Shown one piece after another: positions 1 to 6,639 of a stretch of 8,351 nucleotides of DNA. Within the stretch, counting starts at the first letter, position 1. Each line of letters begins with the position of its first letter. Location: the NCBI GenBank assembly GCA_964585575.1, contig CAZPEM010000141.1:1-8351 (forward strand), read 5' to 3'. This DNA is from UBA4655 sp964585575 (GTDB lineage Bacteria > Planctomycetota > Planctomycetia > Pirellulales > UBA1268). The notes under the pieces are model-generated. The model was not told where the DNA came from. It made no database searches and saw nothing but the letters and a program-made list of their open reading frames with translations. Position numbers and translations under genes: made by a program.

Positions 1-162
1 TTGAGCAGAGCAGACCGTGAGGGGCTGCCCGTGTGCCCGAGACGGCGTAGCTGACTAGCGAAGGCAGGATGCCGGAGCGCAGGCAGCTCCGAGCGAGCAA
101 AGCCCAGGATGGGCGCAGCGAGCGTCCGGCGAGGGGATACGGGCAGCCCCGAACCAGCAGGG
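1..162. repeat. Structured tandem repeat, unit 1
   Basis: First copy of a 162-bp unit that is repeated head to tail immediately downstream. The unit may continue or have further copies left of the window edge. It is bounded by complementary arms: GGGGCTGCCCGT at 21-32 pairs with ACGGGCAGCCCC at 139-150. Inside lie four short hairpins: GCT/AGC (50-59), GGCA-GGA-TGCC (63-73), GGAGC/GCTCC with a 7-nt loop (74-90) and GCCCA-GGA-TGGGC (102-114). The whole can be drawn as a closed multibranch structure. No convincing protein reads through it. It resembles a non-autonomous mobile or REP/MITE-like intergenic element, or a structured RNA. I do not recognise a named family. Confidence 0.85.
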
Positions 163-325
163 TTGAGCAGAGCAGACCGTGAGGGGCTGCCCGTGTGCCC
201 GAGACGGCGTAGCTGACCAGCGAAGGCAGGATGCCGGAGCGCAGGCAGCTCCGAGCGAGCGAAGCCCAGGATGGGCGAAGCGAGCGTCCGGCGAGGGGGC
301 ACGGGCAGCCCCGAACCCAGCACGC
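163..325. repeat. Structured tandem repeat, unit 2
   Basis: Second copy of the unit. Over the first about 153 positions it differs from unit 1 at five sites: 56/218, 99/261, 116/278, 137/299 and 138/300. After that the copies diverge with a one-base indel. None of the five differences breaks a proposed stem. One lies in a 4-nt loop, two lie beside the GCCCA hairpin, and two lie at the base of the closing stem, where unit 2 gains one more pair (GGGGCTGCCCGTG at 183-195 with CACGGGCAGCCCC at 300-312). It ends about 30 bp beyond the 3' end of the minus-strand TPR gene. Confidence 0.85.
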
Positions 326-346
326 TTGATTCGCCGGATTCGCCTC

Positions 347-366
347 AACGGCGATTCAACGCCGTT
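347..366 (-). terminator. Hairpin over the TPR gene stop codon
   Basis: A perfect 7-bp stem with a 6-nt loop, AACGGCG-ATTCAA-CGCCGTT, has the TGA stop of the minus-strand TPR gene in its loop. It could end transcription or protect the 3' end of the message. No T-tract follows on the minus strand, so it is not a canonical intrinsic terminator. Confidence 0.3.
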
Positions 367-1447
367 CCGCGAAGCCCGCGATCGCGTCGCGGTTGCGGCG
401 GGACGGCTCGTGGTCCGGATCGATCTTCAAGGCGAGATCGAACGAGCTGACGGCCTGGCGGAACTTCCGCTGCCTCGCCTGCGCCACACCGCGGTTGAAC
501 CACGCGTCCGCGTTGCGTGGCTCGTGACGTATCGAGTGATCGAAGTCGAGTTCGGCCTTCCGGGGCTCGCCGGCGTCCAGGTAGGCGAGGCCACGGTTGA
601 GGTAGGCGAGCATGTAGTTGCGGTCTCGCCGAATCGCCGCGGCGTAGGCATTGATGGCCTCGAGCCGCCGGCCGAGCTCCATGAGCGTGAGCCCTCGCCA
701 GAACTCGGGCCTCGGGTCGTCGTAGGCGATGCCCGCGGCGTCCTCGAAGTCTTCGAGTGCGATGCCGTACTGGCCCATCTGGTACCAGGCGATGCCCCGC
801 CGGAACGCGAGTTCCGGGTTGTCGGGCTCGAGCAGGAGCCCCTTCGAGTAGGCCTCGACCGCCTCCTCGTAGCGACCGAGCGACCGCGCCACCATGCCGA
901 GGCCCATGTGGGCCGGCACGAACTCACGGTCGAGCTTCACCGCCTCGAGGAGCAGGTCGCGGGCCTCGGAGTGCTTCCCCTCGTCGGCGAGCTTCTCCGC
1001 GCGAGCCACGAGCGGCAGGGCGGGCGAGCGGCCCTCCTGGAGCATCGGCAGCGGAGGCCGGCGCGGCGCGAACTCCGCGTCGGACGGGGTGGGCGAACGG
1101 GCGGGCGGGGTGGGCCGCTTCTGCTCCGCAGGCTCGCCGGGAATGGTCCTCTCGGGAAACGGGATCGGCGGACGCGGCGGCGACGGGATGGATGGCCGAG
1201 TTGCCGGCGCGGACGGCGACGGCGTTTTCGAGGGCGTCGCCCTGCCGCCGAATGGGTTGAGCTCGTCGGCGAACGGGTCGTCCTCCGGCAGGCCACCACG
1301 GTCGATGTCCTGGGCGGCTGCCGGGATGGCCACGACCACCGCCAAGCCAAGGCCGGTCAGCACGACGAGCGGCCCGAGAAGGCCGACGGCGATGCGGCGG
1401 CACAACCAAACCGGAAGGCGGCGGATCGGCAGACGACGGTGACTCAT
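356..1447 (-). CDS. Secreted TPR-repeat protein
   Basis: 363-residue protein. Residues 1-47 are a long basic signal peptide: Arg-rich to residue 18, a hydrophobic core at about 19-41, and a plausible AAA-Q cleavage site near 43-46. Residues about 72-135 form a Pro/Ser/Arg-rich linker. Residues about 142-346 hold six consecutive TPR units with the usual alternation of small and aromatic residues, for example GRYEEAVEAYSKGLLLEPDN at 191-210 and the last ending ALKIDPDH. TPR arrays are protein-binding scaffolds; this one would act outside the cytoplasmic membrane, and its partner is unknown. The ATG at 1447 is preferred because it directly starts the signal peptide, although AGGGG lies only 3 nt upstream. 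An ATG at 1498 (17 residues longer, GGAG 11 nt upstream) is possible. It lies 127 bp downstream of the PHA-system gene on the same strand and may have its own promoter. Confidence 0.85.
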   Translation of the reverse strand: MSHRRLPIRRLPVWLCRRIAVGLLGPLVVLTGLGLAVVVAIPAAAQDIDRGGLPEDDPFADELNPFGGRATPSKTPSPSAPATRPSIPSPPRPPIPFPERTIPGEPAEQKRPTPPARSPTPSDAEFAPRRPPLPMLQEGRSPALPLVARAEKLADEGKHSEARDLLLEAVKLDREFVPAHMGLGMVARSLGRYEEAVEAYSKGLLLEPDNPELAFRRGIAWYQMGQYGIALEDFEDAAGIAYDDPRPEFWRGLTLMELGRRLEAINAYAAAIRRDRNYMLAYLNRGLAYLDAGEPRKAELDFDHSIRHEPRNADAWFNRGVAQARQRKFRQAVSSFDLALKIDPDHEPSRRNRDAIAGFAERR

Positions 1448-1574
1448 CGGCCCCTGAAAATGCGTTGCACAAAGGACAGTCCGATTCGTTCTTTCCATCG
1501 GCGGCACGGCTCCGGTGAGTCGAATTCTTGGCGTCCCTGCGTGCGCGGTTTCCCCAGCCGGAACCGCGGCACCC

Positions 1575-1880
1575 TCACGACGCGATCAACCTCCCCAATC
1601 GTTCCTGGATCCCCTCCCGGATTCTCCCGGCGAAGAGCGACGCCATCATCGGCAGCTGCACCCGCACGACGAGCTCGCGTGGCAGGCTCTCCACCTGACC
1701 GTTGAACGACATGCCCATCGTCGAAAAGCGAACGGTCATCACCTCGTCGGCCCACTCCGCCTCGATCGGCCCGACGGTGTCGGAATACTGCTCCCGCGCC
1801 ACGACCACGGCCCGGTCGAGCCTCACCCGCATCTCCTCCGCGGAAAGCCCGTGAGGCAATCGAACCTCGAGATCGTTCAT
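1575..1880 (-). CDS. Polyhydroxyalkanoic acid system family protein (small)
   Basis: 101 residues, the usual size of the PHA_gran_rgn family (putative polyhydroxyalkanoic acid system protein). Matching features are an N-terminal stretch starting after LPHGLSAEEM (residues 8-17), a helix of about residues 16-32, a central two-strand segment (VMTVRFSTMGMSFNGQVES), and a C-terminal helix with LPMMASLFAGRIREGIQERL, which fits the family pattern of Leu-Pro followed by an R-I-x-x-x-I helix. The biochemical role of the family is not established; the name comes from its occurrence near PHA granule genes, and none are visible here. The ATG at 1880 has GGAG 8 nt upstream. It follows mfnB by 25 bp on the same strand, so co-transcription is likely. 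Confidence 0.75.
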   Translation of the reverse strand: MNDLEVRLPHGLSAEEMRVRLDRAVVVAREQYSDTVGPIEAEWADEVMTVRFSTMGMSFNGQVESLPRELVVRVQLPMMASLFAGRIREGIQERLGRLIAS

Positions 1881-1888
1881 CTGATGGT

Positions 1889-1892
1889 CTCC
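1889..1892 (-). promoter_or_regulatory. Ribosome binding site of the PHA-system gene
   Basis: GGAG on the minus strand, 8 nt before the ATG at 1880. It fixes the short 101-residue start. Reading further upstream in the same frame would overlap the 3' end of mfnB. Confidence 0.6.
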
Positions 1893-1905
1893 GAGAAACG
1901 GGTCA

Positions 1906-2673
1906 TCATACCTCGGCAGACCGCCCGGCGGGCGGCATGGCGTTCGGCGTGCGGCAAAGTGTCCGACGTGCGGCCCCGACCCGCTCCGCCTCGACGGCCC
2001 GCAGCCTGTCGCCGCCGCACGCGGCCGACCGGACCGCGACGATGTCGGGGGCGATGTCGGCGACCTTGCCGGCGTCCTCGAGCCCGATCCGTCCGGCCAG
2101 TGCGACCACGAGCCCGAGCGACCTGGCCAGGGCGACGGTCGCCCTGAGGTCGCCGGGGACGGACACGTCAAAGACGCCGCCTGCCTGCTTGTCGAACGTG
2201 TCGATGAGCACCGTGCGGCCTGCGAGGGTTCCCGCGAGGCGGACGACCCGATCCGGCGGCGGCGCGTCGCAGCGATGCCAGTCGGCGTAGACGACGCAGG
2301 CCTGGGCGACGCCGCCGGGGAGCTGCGACTCCAGATCCGCGACCCGTCGCTCCCAGTCGAGCCGCATTGCCCCCGCGAGGCCCAGCTTCACAAGCCAAGG
2401 GCGTCGCACTCCATCGGGAAGCAGACCGACGAGCGAGGAAACGTGCGCCGCCACCTCGGCGATCGGTCCATCGGCCAACTCTCCGCAGGCGATCGTCCAC
2501 GGAACCGACCGGGCCGCGTGGTGGACGGAAGCAGCGACTCCGAGCGTTGCTTCGATCCCCGCGCGTCCGAGCGGGCCGGCAAGCGGCTCCTTGACGTCGA
2601 TCACGTCGGCGCCGCCCGCGATCGCCTCGCGGGCCTCCGCGGCATCCCGCACGCTCACGAGCAGCCGCTTCAC
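1906..2673 (-). CDS. mfnB: (5-formylfuran-3-yl)methyl phosphate synthase (MfnB)
   Basis: 255 residues against about 235 for archaeal MfnB; the extra is mostly a C-terminal tail. The enzyme joins two glyceraldehyde-3-phosphate molecules into 4-(hydroxymethyl)-2-furancarboxaldehyde phosphate, the first step of methanofuran synthesis, in the cytoplasm. The N-terminal LLVSVRDAAEA followed by GGADVIDVKEPLAGPLG is the family signature. The residues I recall as catalytic in the Methanocaldococcus enzyme (Asp25, Lys27, Lys85, Asp151, Lys155) align by eye with Asp26, Lys28 (Schiff-base lysine), Lys96, Asp158 and Lys162, so the active site looks complete. The C-terminal VRSAACGGDR also fits. In bacteria the cofactor serves tetrahydromethanopterin-linked formaldehyde or formate metabolism. 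The start is a GTG at 2673 with GAGGA 6 nt upstream, and it overlaps the TGA of the preceding gene by four bases, which suggests translational coupling. A longer reading without the GTG start is possible but would overlap that gene entirely. Confidence 0.9.
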   Translation of the reverse strand: MKRLLVSVRDAAEAREAIAGGADVIDVKEPLAGPLGRAGIEATLGVAASVHHAARSVPWTIACGELADGPIAEVAAHVSSLVGLLPDGVRRPWLVKLGLAGAMRLDWERRVADLESQLPGGVAQACVVYADWHRCDAPPPDRVVRLAGTLAGRTVLIDTFDKQAGGVFDVSVPGDLRATVALARSLGLVVALAGRIGLEDAGKVADIAPDIVAVRSAACGGDRLRAVEAERVGAARRTLCRTPNAMPPAGRSAEV

Positions 2674-3281
2674 CGCGATTCCTCGCCTGTCCGCAGCGAT
2701 CGCTTCGCCTCGACGAGCCGCTCCGCGAGTTCGCCGAACCGCTCCATCGAAAGCGGCTCGTACCAGAGGCCGTCGAGCACGATCGACCCTCGCTTCCAGC
2801 CGGCCCACGGGCGGAACGTGGGCCGCTCCTGCCACTCGCGGGCCCGTTCGGCGATCCGCACGGCGATCGTGCCACGGCGGCGGCCGTTCTCCGGCGGGTG
2901 CTCGTCGTGGTCGGCCGCCTCCCCGGTGCAAGGCTCGACCGGCCTGCCGATCGCGTGCGCGCCGTGGAAGAAACATTCGACGACCTCGAGCGGAACGTCG
3001 TAGGCATGTGTCGGCGCGACCCGCAGGCGAAGCGACCCGCCCCGCCGCTCGACCCGCGGCAGTGCCGCCGCCACGGCGAGGGCCACGACCGGCGGGATCG
3101 CGACCGCGGCCGTCACCGCGGCCCCGAACACGAGCCAGCGGCTGCCGAACCACGCGGCCGCGCCGGCGACCGCCAGCATGCCGAGGGTGATCGCCACCGC
3201 GAGCACGACGAGCGGCCGCGGATTGCCACGGACCCAAACCTCTCTCGGCTCGACCGTTCGCACGCCCATGTCCGCTTTCAT
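2670..3281 (-). CDS. Two-helix membrane protein of unknown function
   Basis: 203 residues, not recognised as a named family. A short polar N-terminus precedes two hydrophobic helices at about 22-42 and 48-74. A soluble C-terminal domain of about 128 residues follows, with a basic start (LPRVERRGGSLRLRV), a strand pattern leading to YDVPLEVVECFF (94-105), a charged loop with DHDEH (124-128), and an aromatic end section (FRPWAGW at 156-162, then SIVLDGLWYEPLSMERF). The layout of a helix pair plus a small beta-rich domain is reminiscent of PH-like membrane-anchored proteins, but that is only a shape argument. Its stop overlaps the mfnB start as GTGA. The ATG at 3281 gives residues MKADMG; an ATG at 3269 and upstream GTG codons are alternatives, and no clear ribosome site decides between them. 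Confidence 0.7.
   Translation of the reverse strand: MKADMGVRTVEPREVWVRGNPRPLVVLAVAITLGMLAVAGAAAWFGSRWLVFGAAVTAAVAIPPVVALAVAAALPRVERRGGSLRLRVAPTHAYDVPLEVVECFFHGAHAIGRPVEPCTGEAADHDEHPPENGRRRGTIAVRIAERAREWQERPTFRPWAGWKRGSIVLDGLWYEPLSMERFGELAERLVEAKRSLRTGEESR
2680..2684 (-). promoter_or_regulatory. Ribosome binding site of mfnB
   Basis: GAGGA on the minus strand, 6 nt before the GTG at 2673 and inside the last codons of the upstream membrane-protein gene. It supports the GTG start. Confidence 0.6.
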
Positions 3282-3384
3282 GATGACACCACGTCGACTA
3301 CCATACTGCGGTTTCGAGGCCCGCACACCCCGCCCTCATCCCCTTCCTTTTCCTACGGGTTCCCATCCCGAACGGGCCCCACGC
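3282..3384. promoter_or_regulatory. Divergent intergenic region
   Basis: About 103 bp separates the diverging starts of the minus-strand mfnB operon and the plus-strand antiporter operon, so promoters for both should lie here or in the first codons. I see no convincing -35/-10 pair, operator palindrome or riboswitch. The function is inferred from gene orientation alone. Confidence 0.35.
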
Positions 3385-5025
3385 ATGTCGCACGAAGCGA
3401 ACCACCTTGCCTCGCACGGCCCCTCGGCCGGCTCGCGTTGGATCATTGCCGCCCTCGCGACCGTCCTCTTCGGCTACGCAGGCTCCGCGTTGCTCGGCTA
3501 TCCCCAGCGTGGCCGCGACCTCATCGTGCAAGGCCAGTCGGACCACCAGGGAAACCACGGGCAGCGAAACCACGGGCGGCAGGGACAAAACGGGCAGCAG
3601 GCTCATCACGAGCCTGGGCAGCCGCACGAGGAGGGAGCCGGTGAGGCCACCGCGCCTCCGATCTGGACCGTCCTGCCATTCGTGCTGCTTCTCGGGGCGA
3701 TCGCGATCTTCCCGCTCGTGCCCTCGATCGAGCACTGGTGGGAGCACAACGAAAACCGGCTGCTCGTCGCCTGCGTCCTCGGGGCGGTGACGCTCGCCTA
3801 CTACGCTTTCCTCCACCGCCATCCGGTCGACCTCCACTTCCCGGCCCACGCCGTGACGCCGGCCGCGGCCAGCGGAATCTCCTGGGGGCTCGTCGGCACG
3901 GTCCTCGCCAACGCCCTGCTTGCCGAATACGTGCCGTTCATCGTGCTGCTGTTCGCGCTCTACTGCGTGACCGGCGGCGTGAGGATCGAGGGTGACCTCG
4001 AGGCGACCCCGACCACGAACGCCGCGTTCCTCACGGTGGGAGGCCTGCTTGCGAGCTTCATCGGGACGACCGGCGCCGCGATGCTGCTCATCCGGCCGCT
4101 CCTCGAGACCAACCGCGAGCGGCGGCGGGTCGCCCACACCGTCGTCTTCTTCATCTTCGTCGTCTGCAACTGCGGCGGATGCCTGCTGCCGATCGGCGAC
4201 CCACCCCTGTTCCTGGGCTACCTCCAGGGGGTCGACTTCTTCTGGACGCTCTCGCTCTGGAAGCCCTGGATCTTCACGAACGCCGTGCTCGTCGCGATCT
4301 ACTGGGCGTGGGACACGTTCCTCGCCCATCCACAGGAGGCGTCGCGGGACCTCGCGCGGGATCGCACGCAGACCCGCACGCTCACGATCAGCGGACTCCT
4401 CCCGAACGCCCCCCTGCTTCTGGCCGTGATCGCAGCGGTGGCGCTGCTCGACCCGTCGAAGCCGTTTCCCGGGACCGAATGGCACCCGTGGGTCTTCCTG
4501 CGGGAGGCGGTGCTCCTGGGGATCGTGCTCGTGTCGCTCGCGGGTGGATCGGCCGAGATCCGCCGAAAGAACGGCTTCAGCTACGGGGCGATCGTGGAGG
4601 TGGCGGCGCTCTTCCTCGGCATCTTCGTCTGCATGCAGCCGGCGCTGGCGATCCTCGACGAGCGGGGTGCGAGCCTCGGGATCGAGTCGGCGAGGGCGTT
4701 CTTCTGGACGACCGGCGCCCTTTCGTCGGTGCTCGACAACGCCCCGACCTATCTCGTGTTCTTCAAGACCGCCCAGGCCATCGGCGACCCCGCCGCCGAT
4801 CCGGCGACGACGATGGCGGGCGTGGACGTGCTGCGGCTGGCCGGAGTGAGCCTCGGGGCGGTATTCTTGGGGGCGATGACCTACATCGGCAACGGGCCCA
4901 ACTTTATGGTGAAGGCCATCGCCGAGAAGTCGGGGGTGAGGATGCCGAGCTTCTTCGGATACATGACCTACAGCTTCGGCATCCTGCTGCCCGTCTTCGT
5001 GGCCGTCTCGTTGCTGTTCCTCTGA
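3385..5025 (+). CDS. Na+/H+ antiporter of the ion transporter (ArsB/NhaD/CitM) superfamily
   Basis: 546 residues with roughly 11-13 hydrophobic helices, probably a cytoplasmic-membrane secondary transporter exchanging sodium for protons. Paired re-entrant motifs typical of the superfamily are visible: GTTGAAMLLIRPL (228-240) in the first half, and DNAPTYLVFF (451-460) with IGNGPNFMVKAI (501-512) in the second. The segment CNCGGCLLPIGDPPLFLGYL (261-280) fits the subgroup annotated as sodium:proton antiporter or CitMHS_2 in planctomycetes; a citrate or other anion substrate is not excluded. Between helix 1 (about 19-38) and helix 2 (about 92-111) lies a polar tract at about 51-83 rich in His, Gln, Gly and Asn. 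The ATG at 3385 begins just before helix 1 and lacks a clear ribosome site; the open frame reaches further upstream without extra hydrophobic sequence. The downstream rnd follows after 8 bp. Confidence 0.85.
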   Translation: MSHEANHLASHGPSAGSRWIIAALATVLFGYAGSALLGYPQRGRDLIVQGQSDHQGNHGQRNHGRQGQNGQQAHHEPGQPHEEGAGEATAPPIWTVLPFVLLLGAIAIFPLVPSIEHWWEHNENRLLVACVLGAVTLAYYAFLHRHPVDLHFPAHAVTPAAASGISWGLVGTVLANALLAEYVPFIVLLFALYCVTGGVRIEGDLEATPTTNAAFLTVGGLLASFIGTTGAAMLLIRPLLETNRERRRVAHTVVFFIFVVCNCGGCLLPIGDPPLFLGYLQGVDFFWTLSLWKPWIFTNAVLVAIYWAWDTFLAHPQEASRDLARDRTQTRTLTISGLLPNAPLLLAVIAAVALLDPSKPFPGTEWHPWVFLREAVLLGIVLVSLAGGSAEIRRKNGFSYGAIVEVAALFLGIFVCMQPALAILDERGASLGIESARAFFWTTGALSSVLDNAPTYLVFFKTAQAIGDPAADPATTMAGVDVLRLAGVSLGAVFLGAMTYIGNGPNFMVKAIAEKSGVRMPSFFGYMTYSFGILLPVFVAVSLLFL

Positions 5026-5033
5026 AGCACCTC

Positions 5034-6245
5034 ATGACACCTCCGCGGTCCGGCGGCCCTGCCGCGGGATTCGACCTCATCGCGAGCCAGCCCGCCTTCG
5101 ACCGCCTCGTGGAGCGGCTCGCGGAGCATCCGTTCATCGCCTTCGACACGGAGTTCGTGTCGGAGCACACCTACCGCAGCCAGCTCTGCCTCATCCAGAT
5201 CGCCGCTCCCGGCGTCCTGGCCGCGGTCGACACGCTCGCGGTCCGCGAGCTCGACGCGTTCTGGAACCTGCTCGCGGAGGGGGACCGCACGACGATCGTG
5301 CACGCGGGCCGCGAGGAGCTCGGCTTCTCGCTCCATGCCACCGGCCGGCTCCCCGCGCGGCTCTTCGACGTGCAGATCGCCGCCGGCCTCGTCGATCACG
5401 ACTTTCCCGCCGGCTACGGGGCGCTGGTGCGCCGGCTGCTCGGACGCACGGCCAACAAGGGAGAGACCCGCACCGACTGGCGGAAGCGGCCGCTCTCCGA
5501 CGCGCAGCTCGCCTACGCCATGGACGACGTGCGGCACCTCGAGGATCTCTGGCAGGTGCTCGAGGACCGGCTCGCGAAGCATGGACGCGAGGCCTGGATG
5601 GAGTCGGAGATGGCCTCCTGGCAGGGGGACGTGGTCGAGAGCTTCCAGCGGAAGCGGTGGCGGCGAGTCTCGGGGCTCACGGGCCTCTCCCGCCGCGAGC
5701 TTGCGATCGCGAGGGAGCTTTGGCACTGGCGGGATGCGGTCGCCGAAAGCCGTGACATGCCGCCGAAGCGGGTGCTCCGCGACGACCTGCTTGTGGAGCT
5801 CGCGAAGCGGAAGAGCGCCGACGAGCGCGACATTCAGGCGATCCGCGGCATGCAGCGGTCGGACTTCAGGCACATCATCAAGGGGATCGCCGACGCGATC
5901 GACCGTGGGCTCGCCATGCCCGAGGGTGAGCTGCCCGGTGGCGAGCGGCACCGGGCGCCCCCGCAGCAGTTGGCCGTTCTCGGCCAGTTCCTCTCGACGG
6001 CCGTGGCCGGCCTCTGCCGGCAGATGAGCCTCGCCCCTGCGATGGTCGGCACGGTCTCCGACATGCGGGACCTGCTCGCCTGGAAGCTCGGCTACGACGT
6101 CGAGGAGGGCGAGCCGCTGCTCGCGACGGGCTGGCGGGCCGAGGTGGTCGGCACGATCATCGACGACCTCCTCGCCGGCCGTGCGGCACTGCGGATCGGC
6201 GACCCCCGCAGCCACGACCCGCTCGTCATCGACCGCAGGGGCTGA
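5034..6245 (+). CDS. rnd: Ribonuclease D (DEDDy 3'-5' exoribonuclease with HRDC domain)
   Basis: 403 residues. The enzyme trims 3' ends of tRNA precursors and other structured RNAs in the cytoplasm using two metal ions. Exo I is FDTEF with Asp38 and Glu40. Exo III is YAMDD with Tyr161 and Asp165. ETRTDWRKRPLSDAQLAYA (144-162) is strongly RNase D-like. Exo II reads HAGREELGF (90-98), where Escherichia coli has HAGSEDLEVF; the second catalytic Asp is therefore Glu95 here. Residues about 213-285 form an HRDC domain (LTGLSRRELAIARELWHWRD), and about 310-385 form a second HRDC-like region ending with GWRAEVVG. The ATG at 5034 lies 8 bp after the antiporter stop, without a clear ribosome site, so translation may be coupled to that gene. 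There is no obvious functional link between the two. Confidence 0.92.
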   Translation: MTPPRSGGPAAGFDLIASQPAFDRLVERLAEHPFIAFDTEFVSEHTYRSQLCLIQIAAPGVLAAVDTLAVRELDAFWNLLAEGDRTTIVHAGREELGFSLHATGRLPARLFDVQIAAGLVDHDFPAGYGALVRRLLGRTANKGETRTDWRKRPLSDAQLAYAMDDVRHLEDLWQVLEDRLAKHGREAWMESEMASWQGDVVESFQRKRWRRVSGLTGLSRRELAIARELWHWRDAVAESRDMPPKRVLRDDLLVELAKRKSADERDIQAIRGMQRSDFRHIIKGIADAIDRGLAMPEGELPGGERHRAPPQQLAVLGQFLSTAVAGLCRQMSLAPAMVGTVSDMRDLLAWKLGYDVEEGEPLLATGWRAEVVGTIIDDLLAGRAALRIGDPRSHDPLVIDRRG

Positions 6246-6555
6246 TCGACCGAATCGGGGGCATCGACCGCAACGAGGACCGCACCTGGGGCCACGATCG
6301 GCTTTTTTGCGGTGTTTCGCGATCGGGGCGAGGCCCCGGTGATCGTCCCCGATGGAATGTCCACGGCGATGGCCTGAGCCGGCAGGCCGGCATAGCGGTC
6401 CTTCAGACGATCGACCGCCTTGGAAGCGTTGGCGGTGGCGACGACGGCCGCCTTCTCGTTGTCATCGCCCTGGAAGCTCACCGGCAGCGACCCTGTCAGG
6501 CGGCCGGACCGGCCAGCAAGACCACAAGCCATGCGGTGAGGGTGAAGTGTTTCAT
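6246..6555 (-). pseudogene. Frameshifted remnant of a small secreted protein
   Basis: An ATG at 6555 with AAGGA 10 nt upstream opens MKHFTLTAWLVVLLAGPAA, a textbook signal peptide, but the frame stops at once (TGA at 6498-6496). Shifting one base gives a plausible mature protein at about 6300-6495 (SLPVSFQGDDNEKAAVV, then NASKAVDRLKDRYAGLPAQA and AIAVDIPSGTITG). The shift sits at a perfect 13-bp palindrome, GGCCGGACCGGCC (6502-6514). After the shift the frame stays open into the antisense of rnd (stop near 6092), which suggests the 3' end was lost; the left boundary given here is arbitrary. The product is not recognised. A sequencing error would restore a gene. Confidence 0.45.
6320..6353. 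repeat. Nested inverted repeats downstream of rnd
   Basis: GGGGC-GAG-GCCCC (6324-6336) is flanked by CGATC (6320-6324) and GATCG (6341-6345), which can extend the stem. ATCGGGG (6322-6328) can alternatively pair with CCCCGAT (6347-6353). It may help terminate or stabilise transcripts from either side, but no T-tract follows on either strand. Confidence 0.4.
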
Positions 6556-6639
6556 GGTGGGCAGGTCCTTGTGTGCATCGGGTTCGCTCGCGCATTGCTT
6601 CTCTTCGACCCGTGGGCCGTTCGTCAGCTTTGGGGGCGG

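Noticed and set aside
1..325. CRISPR array
   Set aside because: The repeat unit is 162 bp with no short repeat-spacer alternation.
179..1705. Long plus-strand open frame of about 508 codons
   Set aside because: It is antisense to the TPR gene and runs through the structured repeats. Its protein is Arg/Gly/Glu-rich with no domain, as expected for a shadow frame in GC-rich DNA, whereas the minus strand has clear TPRs and a signal peptide.
3298..4485. Minus-strand open frame of about 395 codons opposite the antiporter
   Set aside because: It is a charged low-complexity shadow of a membrane protein gene whose helices and motifs are clear on the plus strand.
4968..6215. Minus-strand open frame of about 415 codons opposite rnd
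   Set aside because: The plus strand encodes RNase D with recognisable catalytic motifs; the antisense product has no recognisable features.
6227..6272. ATCGACCG repeated at 6228, 6245 and 6263, possible iterons
   Set aside because: The first copy lies inside rnd, the spacing is irregular, and this 8-mer is likely to recur by chance in such GC-rich sequence (another copy occurs near 6408).
6285..6308. Intrinsic terminator for rnd with the T6 run
   Set aside because: Only about 3 bp of stem can form immediately before the T-run, too weak to call.
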